Shown here one piece after another: positions 8,289 through 15,507 of a stretch of 64,000 bases of DNA. The translations under genes were made by a program, and so were the position numbers. The notes under the pieces are model-generated. The model saw only the letters and a program-made list of their open reading frames with translations, did not search any database and was not told the DNA's origin. Every line of letters starts with the position of its first letter. The first letter of the stretch is position 1. Where the stretch lies: contig CANFWI010000007.1 in assembly GCA_947450675.1 (NCBI GenBank), forward strand, positions 24,413 through 88,412. The letters are read 5' to 3'. The DNA comes from Comamonadaceae bacterium. Its GTDB lineage: Bacteria; Pseudomonadota; Gammaproteobacteria; Burkholderiales; Burkholderiaceae_C.

Positions 8289-9260
8289 TCAATCCGCGGT
8301 GGCGCCAGATCGCTTCACGAGCGCAGCCCACTTGGGCAACTCGGCCCGAATCAAGGCGGCGAACTCCTCCGGGCTGCCAAAGGTCGGCTCAATACCGAGC
8401 GCCGTGAGTTGCTGTTTGAGCGCCGGCGTCGCCATGGCGCGACCCAATGCCGCGTGCAATGTGCTCAGCACGTCTTTGGGTGTGCCCGCAGGCGCCAGCA
8501 GACCCAGCCAGTTGGAAACGTCGTAGCCGACCAGACCGGCCTCTGAAATGGTCGGCGTCTGCGGCAAGATAGCCATGCGCGTTTTGGACGTGACGCCCAA
8601 GACGCGGACCTTGCCGCTTTTGATGTGCTCCTCGTACACCGTGTAGGAGTCGAAGGTCATGTCGATGCGTCCCGCCAGCATGTCCATCAAGACCGGCGCA
8701 CTGCCGCGATACGGCACATGCAGCAGGTCGACCCCCGCCAAGGACTCAAACAGTGCGCCAGACAAATGGCTGGAACTTCCGCTGCCCGCCGACCCATACG
8801 TCAACACACCTGGCTGCTTTTTAGCCAGCGCCATCAGCTCAGGGATGTTTTTAACGGGCAAAGAGGCCCTGACCACCAGCACGCGCGGGGTGATGTGGGT
8901 CAGGCTGATGGGCGCGAAGTCCTTCAGCACGTCGTAGCGTAATTTGGGGTAGAGCGCCGGGTTGATGGCCTGCGTGCCCATGGTGCCGAACAGCACCGTG
9001 TAACCATCTGGCGCCGCCCGCGCCACCGCCTCTGCGGCCGGCGCACCACCGGCACCGCCGCGGTTGTCAACGATGATCGGCTGACCCAACTCGACACCCA
9101 ATCGCTGCGCCATGCCACGCGCCATCACGTCGGCAGCGCCCCCGGCAGGGAACGGCACGATCATGCGCACCGGCTTGTCTGGAAATGCCGCCACACAGGG
9201 CGCGGCCCACCCGAGGCTAGCCAGCAGCGCTGCCGCGATCAGCAGTTTGATTTTTGTCAC
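8289..9260 (-). CDS. Bug-family (TctC-like) periplasmic solute-binding protein
   Basis: A 323-residue protein with a Sec signal peptide (KLLIAAALLASLGWAAPCVA, cleavage about residue 25) and the Bug/TctC fold: FPDKPVRMIVPFPAGGAADV, the RGGAGG loop, LTYGSAGSGSSSH and HVPYRGSAPVLMDMLAGRID. These proteins bind carboxylates such as tricarboxylates, dicarboxylates or aromatic acids in the periplasm and may feed a TctAB transporter. No TctA or TctB gene is present in the window, typical of the many orphan Bug proteins in Burkholderiales. As the first gene of the minus-strand operon it points to an imported organic acid as the pathway substrate. Confidence 0.93.
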   Translation of the reverse strand: MTKIKLLIAAALLASLGWAAPCVAAFPDKPVRMIVPFPAGGAADVMARGMAQRLGVELGQPIIVDNRGGAGGAPAAEAVARAAPDGYTVLFGTMGTQAINPALYPKLRYDVLKDFAPISLTHITPRVLVVRASLPVKNIPELMALAKKQPGVLTYGSAGSGSSSHLSGALFESLAGVDLLHVPYRGSAPVLMDMLAGRIDMTFDSYTVYEEHIKSGKVRVLGVTSKTRMAILPQTPTISEAGLVGYDVSNWLGLLAPAGTPKDVLSTLHAALGRAMATPALKQQLTALGIEPTFGSPEEFAALIRAELPKWAALVKRSGATAD

Positions 9261-9555
9261 GAGACGGTCCCTAGATGCCAGGTTGATGGAGGCGCTGATC
9301 GAGTTATCCGATAGCCTGCTTACTTTAAAAGCATCCCAGCCTTCGGTCTAGACGAAGCGGGACATATCTGCTATGACGGGCGCTGCCATGCTTTAGCGAT
9401 GTTCACCTGCGGAAAAGCGTTCCGCCCAAAAAGTCAAAAGTCACCGAACTCAATTGCACGGGTTCACTGAAAGGGCGCTCTGACACCCAGCCTACAATCG
9501 CATTCCTTACACGCAATTGACGGCCACATGGCCGTCGCCGCAGGAGACGCCATAC
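9261..9555. promoter_or_regulatory. divergent intergenic region, catabolic operon / maeB
   Basis: This 295-bp gap separates the start of the catabolic operon (minus) from maeB (plus) and must hold both promoters. A possible maeB -10 (TACAAT) lies at 9493-9498. A perfect 7-bp hairpin (GACGGCC, loop ACAT, GGCCGTC) at 9519-9536 lies just upstream of the maeB ribosome-binding site AGGAG at 9542-9546. No regulator gene or clear operator was recognised. Confidence 0.4.
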
Positions 9556-11865
9556 ATGTCAAATACGCCGGTAGACCACGAACAAGAAAAACGCGACGAA
9601 CTGCGACGCGCTGCTCTCGAATACCACGAATTCCCAACCGCCGGCAAAGTGGCTATCACCGCCACCAAGCAACTGATTAACCAGCGTGACTTGGCCTTGG
9701 CGTACACGCCAGGCGTTGCGGCACCCTGCGAAGAAATCGTCAAAGACCCCAACGCGGCCTACAAGTACACCAGCCGCGGCAACTTGGTGGCGGTGATCAC
9801 CAACGGCACGGCGGTGCTCGGACTGGGCAACATCGGCCCACTGGCGTCCAAGCCCGTGATGGAAGGCAAGGCCGTCCTGTTCAAGAAGTTCGCTGGTGTG
9901 GATGTTTTTGACATCGAGATCGACGAACTCGACCCTGCCAAGCTGGTCGACATCATCGCCTCGCTGGAGCCGACCTTCGGCGCCATCAACCTGGAAGACA
10001 TCCGCGCACCCGACTGCTTCTTCGTCGAGCGCGAACTGCGCAAGCGCATGAAGATTCCGGTTTTTCATGATGACCAGCACGGCACCGCGATCACGGTTGG
10101 CGCCGCTATTTTGAACGCCCTCAAAGTCGCCAACAAAGACCCTAAAAAGGTCAAATTGGTCACATCAGGCGCCGGCGCTGCGGCTTTGGCCTGCCTGAAG
10201 CTCTTGGTGAAACTGGGTATTCCACGCGAAAACATCTTTGTGACCGACTTGGCCGGCGTGGTTTATGAAGGCCGTACCGAGCTGATGGACGAAGATAAGA
10301 TCCAGTTCTCGCAAAAAACCGCAGCCCGCACGCTGGGCGACATCATCGAAGGCGCTGACATTTTTCTCGGCCTGTCCGCAGGCGGTGTCCTGAAGAAGGA
10401 CATGGTTGCAAAGATGGCGACTAACCCGATTATCTTTGCGCTGGCCAATCCGAACCCAGAGATCACGCCAGAAGACGTCAAAACCGTGCGTGATGACGCC
10501 ATCATGGCGACAGGTCGCTCGGATTACCCGAATCAAGTCAACAACGTTCTGTGCTTCCCGTATATTTTCCGCGGCGCTTTGGATGCCGGCGCATCGACCA
10601 TCACTGTTGAGATGGAAATTGCGGCGGTGCACGCCATTGCCGAACTGGCTCAGGCAGAGCAAAGCGAAGTGGTGGCAGCCGTCTACGTCGGCGAACAGCT
10701 CTCTTTTGGCCCAGACTACCTGATCCCCAAGCCGTTTGATCCTCGTCTGATGATCAAAATCGCGCCGGCCGTTGCCCAAGCAGCAGCCGACAGTGGTGTC
10801 GCGCTGCGTCCGATTGAAGACATGGACGCTTACCGCGAAAAGCTGCAAAGCTTTGTCTATGCCTCGGGCACGGTGATGAAACCGATTTACGCCGCCGCCA
10901 AAGCAGGCAACCGCAAACGCGTGGCCTATGCCGAAGGCGAAGAAGAGCGCGTCCTGCGGGCTTGCCAGATCGTCGTCGACGAGGGCTTGGCCCGACCCAC
11001 CCTGATTGGCCGGCCAGCGGTGATTGCACAGCGCATTGCCAAGTTCGGACTGCGCCTGAAAGAAGAACTCGATTACGACGTCGTCAATGTCGAACAAGAC
11101 CACCGTTACCGCGACTTCTGGCAGACTTACCACCGGATGATGGAGCGCCGCGGCGTGACGGTGCAAATGGCCAAAATCGAAATGCGCCGCCGCCTGACCT
11201 TGATCGGCAGCATGCTGCTGCACAAGGGCGACGTTGATGGCCTGATTTGCGGCACATGGGGCACCACGGCGCACCACCTTGAGTACATTGACCAAGTGAT
11301 TGGCAAGCGCGCAGGCGTCAATACCTATGCTTGCATGAACGGCTTGATTCTGCCGGGCCGTCAGGTGTTTTTGCTCGACACGCACGTCAACTATGACCCG
11401 ACGGCGGAGCAACTCGCCGAGATCACCACCTTGGCGGCTGAAGAAATGATGCGTTTCGGCATCAAGCCCAAAGCGGCTTTGCTGTCGCACTCGAACTTTG
11501 GCTCGTCGAATCTGCCGAGCGCCATCAAGATGCGTCAAACTCTCGAGTTGCTGCGCGAAAAGTCACCGTGGCTTGAAGTTGACGGCGAGATGCACGGAGA
11601 TGTCGCATTGGATGCCGATGCGCGCGGACTCGTGATGCCGAACAGCACGCTCAGCGGTGAAGCCAACTTGTTGGTGTTGCCGAATATCGACGCTGCGAAT
11701 ATCGCTTACAACCTGCTCAAGACTGCAGCGGGTGGCAATATTGCTGTGGGCCCGGTTTTGCTGGGTGCAGACAAACCTGTGCATATTTTGACCGCCAGCA
11801 CCACCGTCAGGCGTCTTGTGAACATGACGGCACTGACCGTCGCGGACGCCAACGCCGGACGCTAA
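9556..11865 (+). CDS. maeB: NADP-dependent malic enzyme, MaeB type
   Basis: A 769-residue bifunctional-architecture malic enzyme that converts malate to pyruvate and CO2 with NADP. The N-terminal half holds the malic and NAD-binding domains: [33 protein letters not shown] and the dinucleotide-binding [14 protein letters not shown]. The C-terminal half (from about residue 430) is the phosphotransacetylase-like domain characteristic of MaeB, here probably regulatory (acetyl-CoA sensing), with [16 protein letters not shown] and SHSNFGSSN. The ATG at 9556 is preferred over an upstream in-frame start because AGGAG lies nine bases before it. It is transcribed away from the acid-catabolism operon and would help drain C4 acids to pyruvate, but it is a common housekeeping gene. 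Confidence 0.96.
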   Translation: MSNTPVDHEQEKRDELRRAALEYHEFPTAGKVAITATKQLINQRDLALAYTPGVAAPCEEIVKDPNAAYKYTSRGNLVAVITNGTAVLGLGNIGPLASKPVMEGKAVLFKKFAGVDVFDIEIDELDPAKLVDIIASLEPTFGAINLEDIRAPDCFFVERELRKRMKIPVFHDDQHGTAITVGAAILNALKVANKDPKKVKLVTSGAGAAALACLKLLVKLGIPRENIFVTDLAGVVYEGRTELMDEDKIQFSQKTAARTLGDIIEGADIFLGLSAGGVLKKDMVAKMATNPIIFALANPNPEITPEDVKTVRDDAIMATGRSDYPNQVNNVLCFPYIFRGALDAGASTITVEMEIAAVHAIAELAQAEQSEVVAAVYVGEQLSFGPDYLIPKPFDPRLMIKIAPAVAQAAADSGVALRPIEDMDAYREKLQSFVYASGTVMKPIYAAAKAGNRKRVAYAEGEEERVLRACQIVVDEGLARPTLIGRPAVIAQRIAKFGLRLKEELDYDVVNVEQDHRYRDFWQTYHRMMERRGVTVQMAKIEMRRRLTLIGSMLLHKGDVDGLICGTWGTTAHHLEYIDQVIGKRAGVNTYACMNGLILPGRQVFLLDTHVNYDPTAEQLAEITTLAAEEMMRFGIKPKAALLSHSNFGSSNLPSAIKMRQTLELLREKSPWLEVDGEMHGDVALDADARGLVMPNSTLSGEANLLVLPNIDAANIAYNLLKTAAGGNIAVGPVLLGADKPVHILTASTTVRRLVNMTALTVADANAGR

Positions 11866-11874
11866 GTCCTAGCC

Positions 11875-11930
11875 GCCAGCGCTAACTTTCACTTTGAAAG
11901 ACCCTGCGCTGGCTGCCTAATCTTTAGGCA
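11875..11930 (+). other. structured 3' region of maeB (nested hairpins)
   Basis: GCCAGCGC at 11875-11882 pairs with GCGCTGGC at 11906-11913, enclosing a second stem CTTTCA/TGAAAG (11886-11900). A third stem, TGCCTAA/TTAGGCA, follows at 11914-11930. There is no long T-run, so this is a folded 3' UTR or weak terminator for maeB rather than a textbook one. Confidence 0.45.
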
Positions 11931-12034
11931 GACTATTGCAATTTCTGTCTACATGAGTCAAACTACGCCCCTTGAAGTTTCAGGGTTAACCCGGCAATAC
12001 TGGGCCACCCTGGGATTCACGAAAGGCGTTTTTC

Positions 12035-12475
12035 ATGTTTCGCAGTCGTCATTTGGGTCGTTGGAGTTATCGGAGTTGGGGAGCACAGTTCCGAGCCATC
12101 GCTGCCTCGCTGCTGGTCCTGCTGACGCTGTCGGGGGGTTTTAGCACCTTCGCGGTGCATGCAAAAGGCCCCGCGACAAGTCCCCATGAGCTGATGGCTG
12201 TGAGTCAACTGCCCGCCCAAGGGCAAGCCATGATGACGCTGATTTATCAGGGTGGACCGTTCCAATACGACAAGGACGGCGCGGTGTTCGGCAATCGGGA
12301 GCATTTTCTTCCGGCCCGACAACGCGGTTACTACCGTGAATACACGGTCAAAACGCCAGGGGAACGTAGCCGCGGTGCGCGACGTATTGTGTGTGGCGGC
12401 GAGAAGCCGGCTGCACCAGACGCCTGCTTTTACACCGACGATCACTACGCCAGTTATCGCCAGATCGCTCGATAA
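12035..12475 (+). CDS. secreted guanyl-specific ribonuclease (RNase Sa/barnase family)
   Basis: A 146-residue protein with a long Sec-type signal (basic start, hydrophobic stretch about residues 21-40, probable cleavage after VHA near 43) and a small microbial ribonuclease domain. The catalytic residues are visible: Glu102 in YYREYTVKTPGE, Arg116/117 in RGARRIVCGG and His137 in DDHYASYRQI. Cys120 and Cys131 could form a disulfide. The enzyme should cut RNA after guanosine outside the cytoplasm. AAAGG sits about ten bases before the ATG. The barstar-type inhibitor gene begins 69 bases downstream, forming a toxin-inhibitor pair in which the inhibitor protects the producing cell. Confidence 0.9.
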   Translation: MFRSRHLGRWSYRSWGAQFRAIAASLLVLLTLSGGFSTFAVHAKGPATSPHELMAVSQLPAQGQAMMTLIYQGGPFQYDKDGAVFGNREHFLPARQRGYYREYTVKTPGERSRGARRIVCGGEKPAAPDACFYTDDHYASYRQIAR

Positions 12476-12544
12476 AACCGAGCGGATCAGTATTGAGTTT
12501 TAGTTTATGTGTTGGTTAACTTGTTATTAGAAAGAGAAACGAAG

Positions 12545-12946
12545 ATGGACACACCACTTCGTACTGTGAGACCAAATATTGTTCAATCCATACGCGCATT
12601 TCGCGTACCGGAATTGCAAGATGCGGCGACCGAATTAGGCCATCACTTCCTGTACGCCAACCTGGGCAACGCTCAGAGCAAGCAGGATGTGTTGGACATG
12701 ATTGCGGCCCAGTACACCTTCCCCGCCCACTTTGGCAAAAACTTCGATGCGCTGTACGACTGCATGACTGACTTGGTTCACAAGTCTGGCCAACAGCCTG
12801 GTTTTATCGTCGTGCTGGAACAAATTCCAGCCAACGCCAAGTTCGACAAAGAAGCGCGCGAGCAGCTGCTGGACATCTTCAGGGATGCGGCTGACTATTG
12901 GGCGGATCGAAAGATTCCGTTCCGATGCTTCTATTCTTTTCTGTAG
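12545..12946 (+). CDS. barstar-family ribonuclease inhibitor
   Basis: A 133-residue cytoplasmic protein with the barstar fold: HFLYANLGNAQSKQDVLDMI, TFPAHFGKNFDALYDCMTDL and FIVVLEQIPA. The acidic Asp residues of NFDALYDCMTD correspond to the barstar helix that plugs the RNase active site. A non-conserved N-terminal extension of about 25 residues precedes the domain. The start was set at the ATG at 12545, since upstream in-frame starts add only a short leucine-rich stretch. It lies directly downstream of the secreted RNase on the same strand and should bind and neutralise it inside the cell. Confidence 0.92.
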   Translation: MDTPLRTVRPNIVQSIRAFRVPELQDAATELGHHFLYANLGNAQSKQDVLDMIAAQYTFPAHFGKNFDALYDCMTDLVHKSGQQPGFIVVLEQIPANAKFDKEAREQLLDIFRDAADYWADRKIPFRCFYSFL

Positions 12947-13153
12947 CCCGCTCCCCAGTCATCGGCCAAGGGGATCGGGCGAATGAGGCCCAGCAAGCAG
13001 TGGATGAAGGCGGCGAAGTGATGCCGACCGACAAACTGATCGACGTGTCACCATTGGCACTTCGCATGAGCAGTCCCTTCAACGCAGGTTATTGGATGGC
13101 TGCCGCTTAAAGCTGCAGCGTTCCATGGCCCGTGGTGAACCGCCACGCTTGCA

Positions 13154-13184
13154 CAAAAAAGCCCGCTCTTGAGCGGGCTTTTTT
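13154..13184. terminator. bidirectional intrinsic terminator, barstar / rsmA
   Basis: The GC-rich stem GCCCGCT (from 13161) pairs with AGCGGGC (to 13178) around a short CTTG loop, flanked by an A-run at 13154-13160 and a T-run at 13179-13184. It can end transcription from the barstar gene on plus and from rsmA on minus. The 12947-13153 stretch before it holds no gene I can support. Confidence 0.9.
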
Positions 13185-13211
13185 ATGCGCAGAGTCGTCA
13201 GATACGCGCGA

Positions 13212-14051
13212 TCAACTTGATTTAGCCACGATTCCAGCGGCTGACACCGCCTGCACCAACGCGATATATTCGGCCACCGGCACTTCTTCAGCCCGGCGCT
13301 GAACATTGAATTCACCGCCAAACCCGCGCTCCTCCAACCAGCGGCCTAGCGTGTGGCGCAGTAACTTTCGGCGCTGGCTGAAAGCCACTTGCACCACTTC
13401 GCTGAGCAACTTCACCTCCAGCACCGCTGGCTCGGCATGCGGCACCATGCGCACGATAGCGCTGTTCACACGCGGCGGCGGATCGAAACTTTGCGGCGGC
13501 ACCAACAGCACATTGGCCATGGCGTAGCGCCACTGCAGCATGACGCTCAACCGGCCGTAGTCTGACGTTGAAGGACGGGCCACCATGCGGTCAATCACTT
13601 CCTTTTGCAGCATGAAGTGCTGGTCTTCGACCACGTCGACCACCTCCAGCAGATGAAACAAAATGGGCGTAGAGATGTTGTACGGAAGATTGCCAACCAC
13701 GCGAAGTTTCATGGCCCCCACGCTCCCCACTGCGTGTGGTTCGCTGCCCCCCGAGGGGGCTGAGCCGCAGATATCTGCGGCAAGCGTGCGGAAGTCGACT
13801 CTCAGCACATCACCCTCGACCACGGTGAGTTGCGGATGCGCACGCAGTTGTTTGGCCAAATCACGGTCGAGCTCAATCACCGTGAGATGCCCGAGCCGCT
13901 CCACCAAGGGCTGCGTCATCGCAGCCAGGCCGGGGCCGATCTCGACCATGGGATCGCCTGGCTTCGGATCAATCGCTTGGATGATGTCTTCAATGATGCC
14001 GCGATCGGTCAAAAAATGCTGACCGAAACGCTTGCGTGCTATGTGTTTCAT
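13212..14051 (-). CDS. rsmA: 16S rRNA (adenine1518-N6/adenine1519-N6)-dimethyltransferase
   Basis: A 279-residue RsmA/KsgA enzyme that dimethylates two adjacent adenines in helix 45 of 16S rRNA using SAM during 30S maturation. Motifs in order: [14 protein letters not shown]-binding [24 protein letters not shown], catalytic [10 protein letters not shown] and the C-terminal [12 protein letters not shown]. The oddity is about 23 extra residues (about 91-113, [12 protein letters not shown] and flanks) between the VDFRTLAAD segment and [11 protein letters not shown]. They are encoded by a GC-rich palindromic repeat that has copies elsewhere in the window. pdxA, often found between surA and rsmA in other proteobacteria, is absent. 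Confidence 0.96.
   Translation of the reverse strand: MKHIARKRFGQHFLTDRGIIEDIIQAIDPKPGDPMVEIGPGLAAMTQPLVERLGHLTVIELDRDLAKQLRAHPQLTVVEGDVLRVDFRTLAADICGSAPSGGSEPHAVGSVGAMKLRVVGNLPYNISTPILFHLLEVVDVVEDQHFMLQKEVIDRMVARPSTSDYGRLSVMLQWRYAMANVLLVPPQSFDPPPRVNSAIVRMVPHAEPAVLEVKLLSEVVQVAFSQRRKLLRHTLGRWLEERGFGGEFNVQRRAEEVPVAEYIALVQAVSAAGIVAKSS
13713..13781. repeat. palindromic GC-rich repeat, copy A (in frame inside rsmA)
   Basis: Plus strand reads GGCCCCCACGCT, then a variable GTG-containing middle, then CGCTGCCCCCCGAGGGGGCT, and ends next to a perfect 18-bp palindrome GCCGCAGATATCTGCGGC (13764-13781). The first 45 bases match copy B at 14065-14110 read on minus, with only scattered differences. It keeps the rsmA reading frame and encodes a Gly/Ser/Pro-rich loop. 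Confidence 0.85.
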
Positions 14052-14064
14052 GCGGTTTTATTTT

Positions 14065-14110
14065 TCTCGGGGGGCAGCGCAGCACACGAAGTGGCAAGCG
14101 TGGGGGCCAT
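14065..14110. repeat. palindromic GC-rich repeat, copy B (surA-rsmA gap)
   Basis: Reverse-strand copy of the same element: minus strand reads ATGGCCCCCACGCTTGCC through CGCTGCCCCCCGAGA. It occupies most of the 61-bp gap between the surA stop and the rsmA start, so it must be transcribed with the operon. Its orientation is opposite to copy A only 300 bp away. Confidence 0.85.
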
Positions 14111-14112
14111 AT

Positions 14113-15507
14113 TTAATTTCGAAATTCCACATACGCCCGGCCGCGCACATCCTGCACCCACTGGTTGAAGGCTTCGTCTGTTTTTCTCGCACGCACGATG
14201 TTGCGAGCGCCCTCACGCTGCTCACGCTCGGTGAGAGCTCTCTCACGTCGCTCCAACACCTCAATCAAATGCACGCCGAAGCGCGACACCAACGGGTCAG
14301 CCACCTCGCCAGGTTTGAGCTGGTTCATGACCTGCTCGAATTCCGGCACGAACATGCCGGGCGTGGCCCAACCAAGGTCGCCACCGTCTTTGGCTGAACC
14401 ATCCTGGCTGTTTTCCCGTGCGAGTGTCGCGAAGTCGGCCTGTCCGGCGGCAATGCGACGTTTGTAATCAGCCAGTTTGTCTTTGGCAGCTTGCTCTGTC
14501 AGTTGGGGGCTGAGCCGCAGCAAGATGTGCCGCGCATGCGTCTGCGTGACGCTGACAGACGCCGCTTCGCGCTTTTTGTCGATCAACTTGATGACGTGAA
14601 AACCTGCACCGCTGCGCAATGGCCCTGCCAAACCGCCGGCCTGAAGGTCGCGTGTGGCGTCGACAAACAGCGATGGCAAACGCTCGGCCGGGCGCGGACC
14701 GAGTTCGCCGCCGCCAGCAGCGCCAGGCGAATCGGACATCTCGGCGGCCACCGCGGCAAACGCCTCACCAGCGCGAATACGCGTCATGGCGCGCTCGGCT
14801 TTGGCTTGCAGGACGTTGACTTGCTCGGGCGTGGCCGTTTCTGGCACCGCCACCAAAATTTGGGCGATGTTCAGCAGCTCAGGGCTGCTCAGGGCTTGTG
14901 CGTCACGCTCACGCAAGAACTGGTCAATCTCTTGTTCACTGACCTTGACGCGCGAATCGACTTCCCGTTCGCGCAGCCGGACCAAGGTCAACTCGTCGCG
15001 CAGGTCAGCCCGAAAACGCTTGTAGTCCACGCCATCCGCCTCGAGGCGACGTTTGAAATCATCCAGCGACAGCTGGTTTTGTCGGGCGACGGTAACGGCC
15101 GCCTGATCGATCGCGGCTTCATCCGGACGCACATCCAAATCACGCGCCAATTGCAGCTGGGCACGCTCCACGATCAGGCGCTCGAGGACTTCGCGCGCGA
15201 GCTGGTTGCGCGGCGGCAGAGCGCCTTGACGCGAGAGTTGCTGCTCAATGCGAGCCAGACGGGTCTGCACTTCGTTGTTGGTGATGGGCTCGGAATTAAC
15301 GACCGCGACGATGAAGTCGCCGGGACGCGAGTCCGTGCCTGCAGCAGCAGCCGGCGGCAGACTGGCGGCCCGGGCCGCACCCGGCAATCGCAAGGTTTGC
15401 GCGTTCACCGGCAGCATCAGCGCAGCCAACGTCAGCGCCACGACGAGCCGACTCAGGTCACCCACGCTGGACTGAACCGAAACGGATGGAGGAAAGTGCT
15501 TAGTCAT
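14113..15507 (-). CDS. surA: periplasmic chaperone / peptidyl-prolyl isomerase
   Basis: A 464-residue SurA homologue that escorts outer-membrane proteins through the periplasm. Signal peptide with hydrophobic core VVALTLAALMLPVNA, then the N-terminal chaperone domain (DFIVAVVNSEPITNNEVQTR), then two parvulin PPIC domains. The second is well conserved, with THARHILLRLSP, ARENSQDGSAKDGGDLGW and VSRFGVHLIEVLERR. The start at 15507 overlaps the end of lptD by eight bases, which couples the chaperone to a major client, and the protein length is then normal. Upstream alternative starts lie inside lptD and were rejected. Confidence 0.95.
   Translation of the reverse strand: MTKHFPPSVSVQSSVGDLSRLVVALTLAALMLPVNAQTLRLPGAARAASLPPAAAAGTDSRPGDFIVAVVNSEPITNNEVQTRLARIEQQLSRQGALPPRNQLAREVLERLIVERAQLQLARDLDVRPDEAAIDQAAVTVARQNQLSLDDFKRRLEADGVDYKRFRADLRDELTLVRLREREVDSRVKVSEQEIDQFLRERDAQALSSPELLNIAQILVAVPETATPEQVNVLQAKAERAMTRIRAGEAFAAVAAEMSDSPGAAGGGELGPRPAERLPSLFVDATRDLQAGGLAGPLRSGAGFHVIKLIDKKREAASVSVTQTHARHILLRLSPQLTEQAAKDKLADYKRRIAAGQADFATLARENSQDGSAKDGGDLGWATPGMFVPEFEQVMNQLKPGEVADPLVSRFGVHLIEVLERRERALTEREQREGARNIVRARKTDEAFNQWVQDVRGRAYVEFRN

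Noticed and set aside
10165..11538. Long open frame on minus (about 457 codons) opposite maeB
   Set aside because: It is antisense to a well-conserved malic enzyme, is rich in His/Arg/Gln as expected from a codon-bias shadow, and shows no known domain.
12898..13110. 70-codon plus frame at the end of the barstar gene
   Set aside because: It begins inside barstar in another frame, has no recognisable fold, and no ribosome site; left as non-coding before the terminator.
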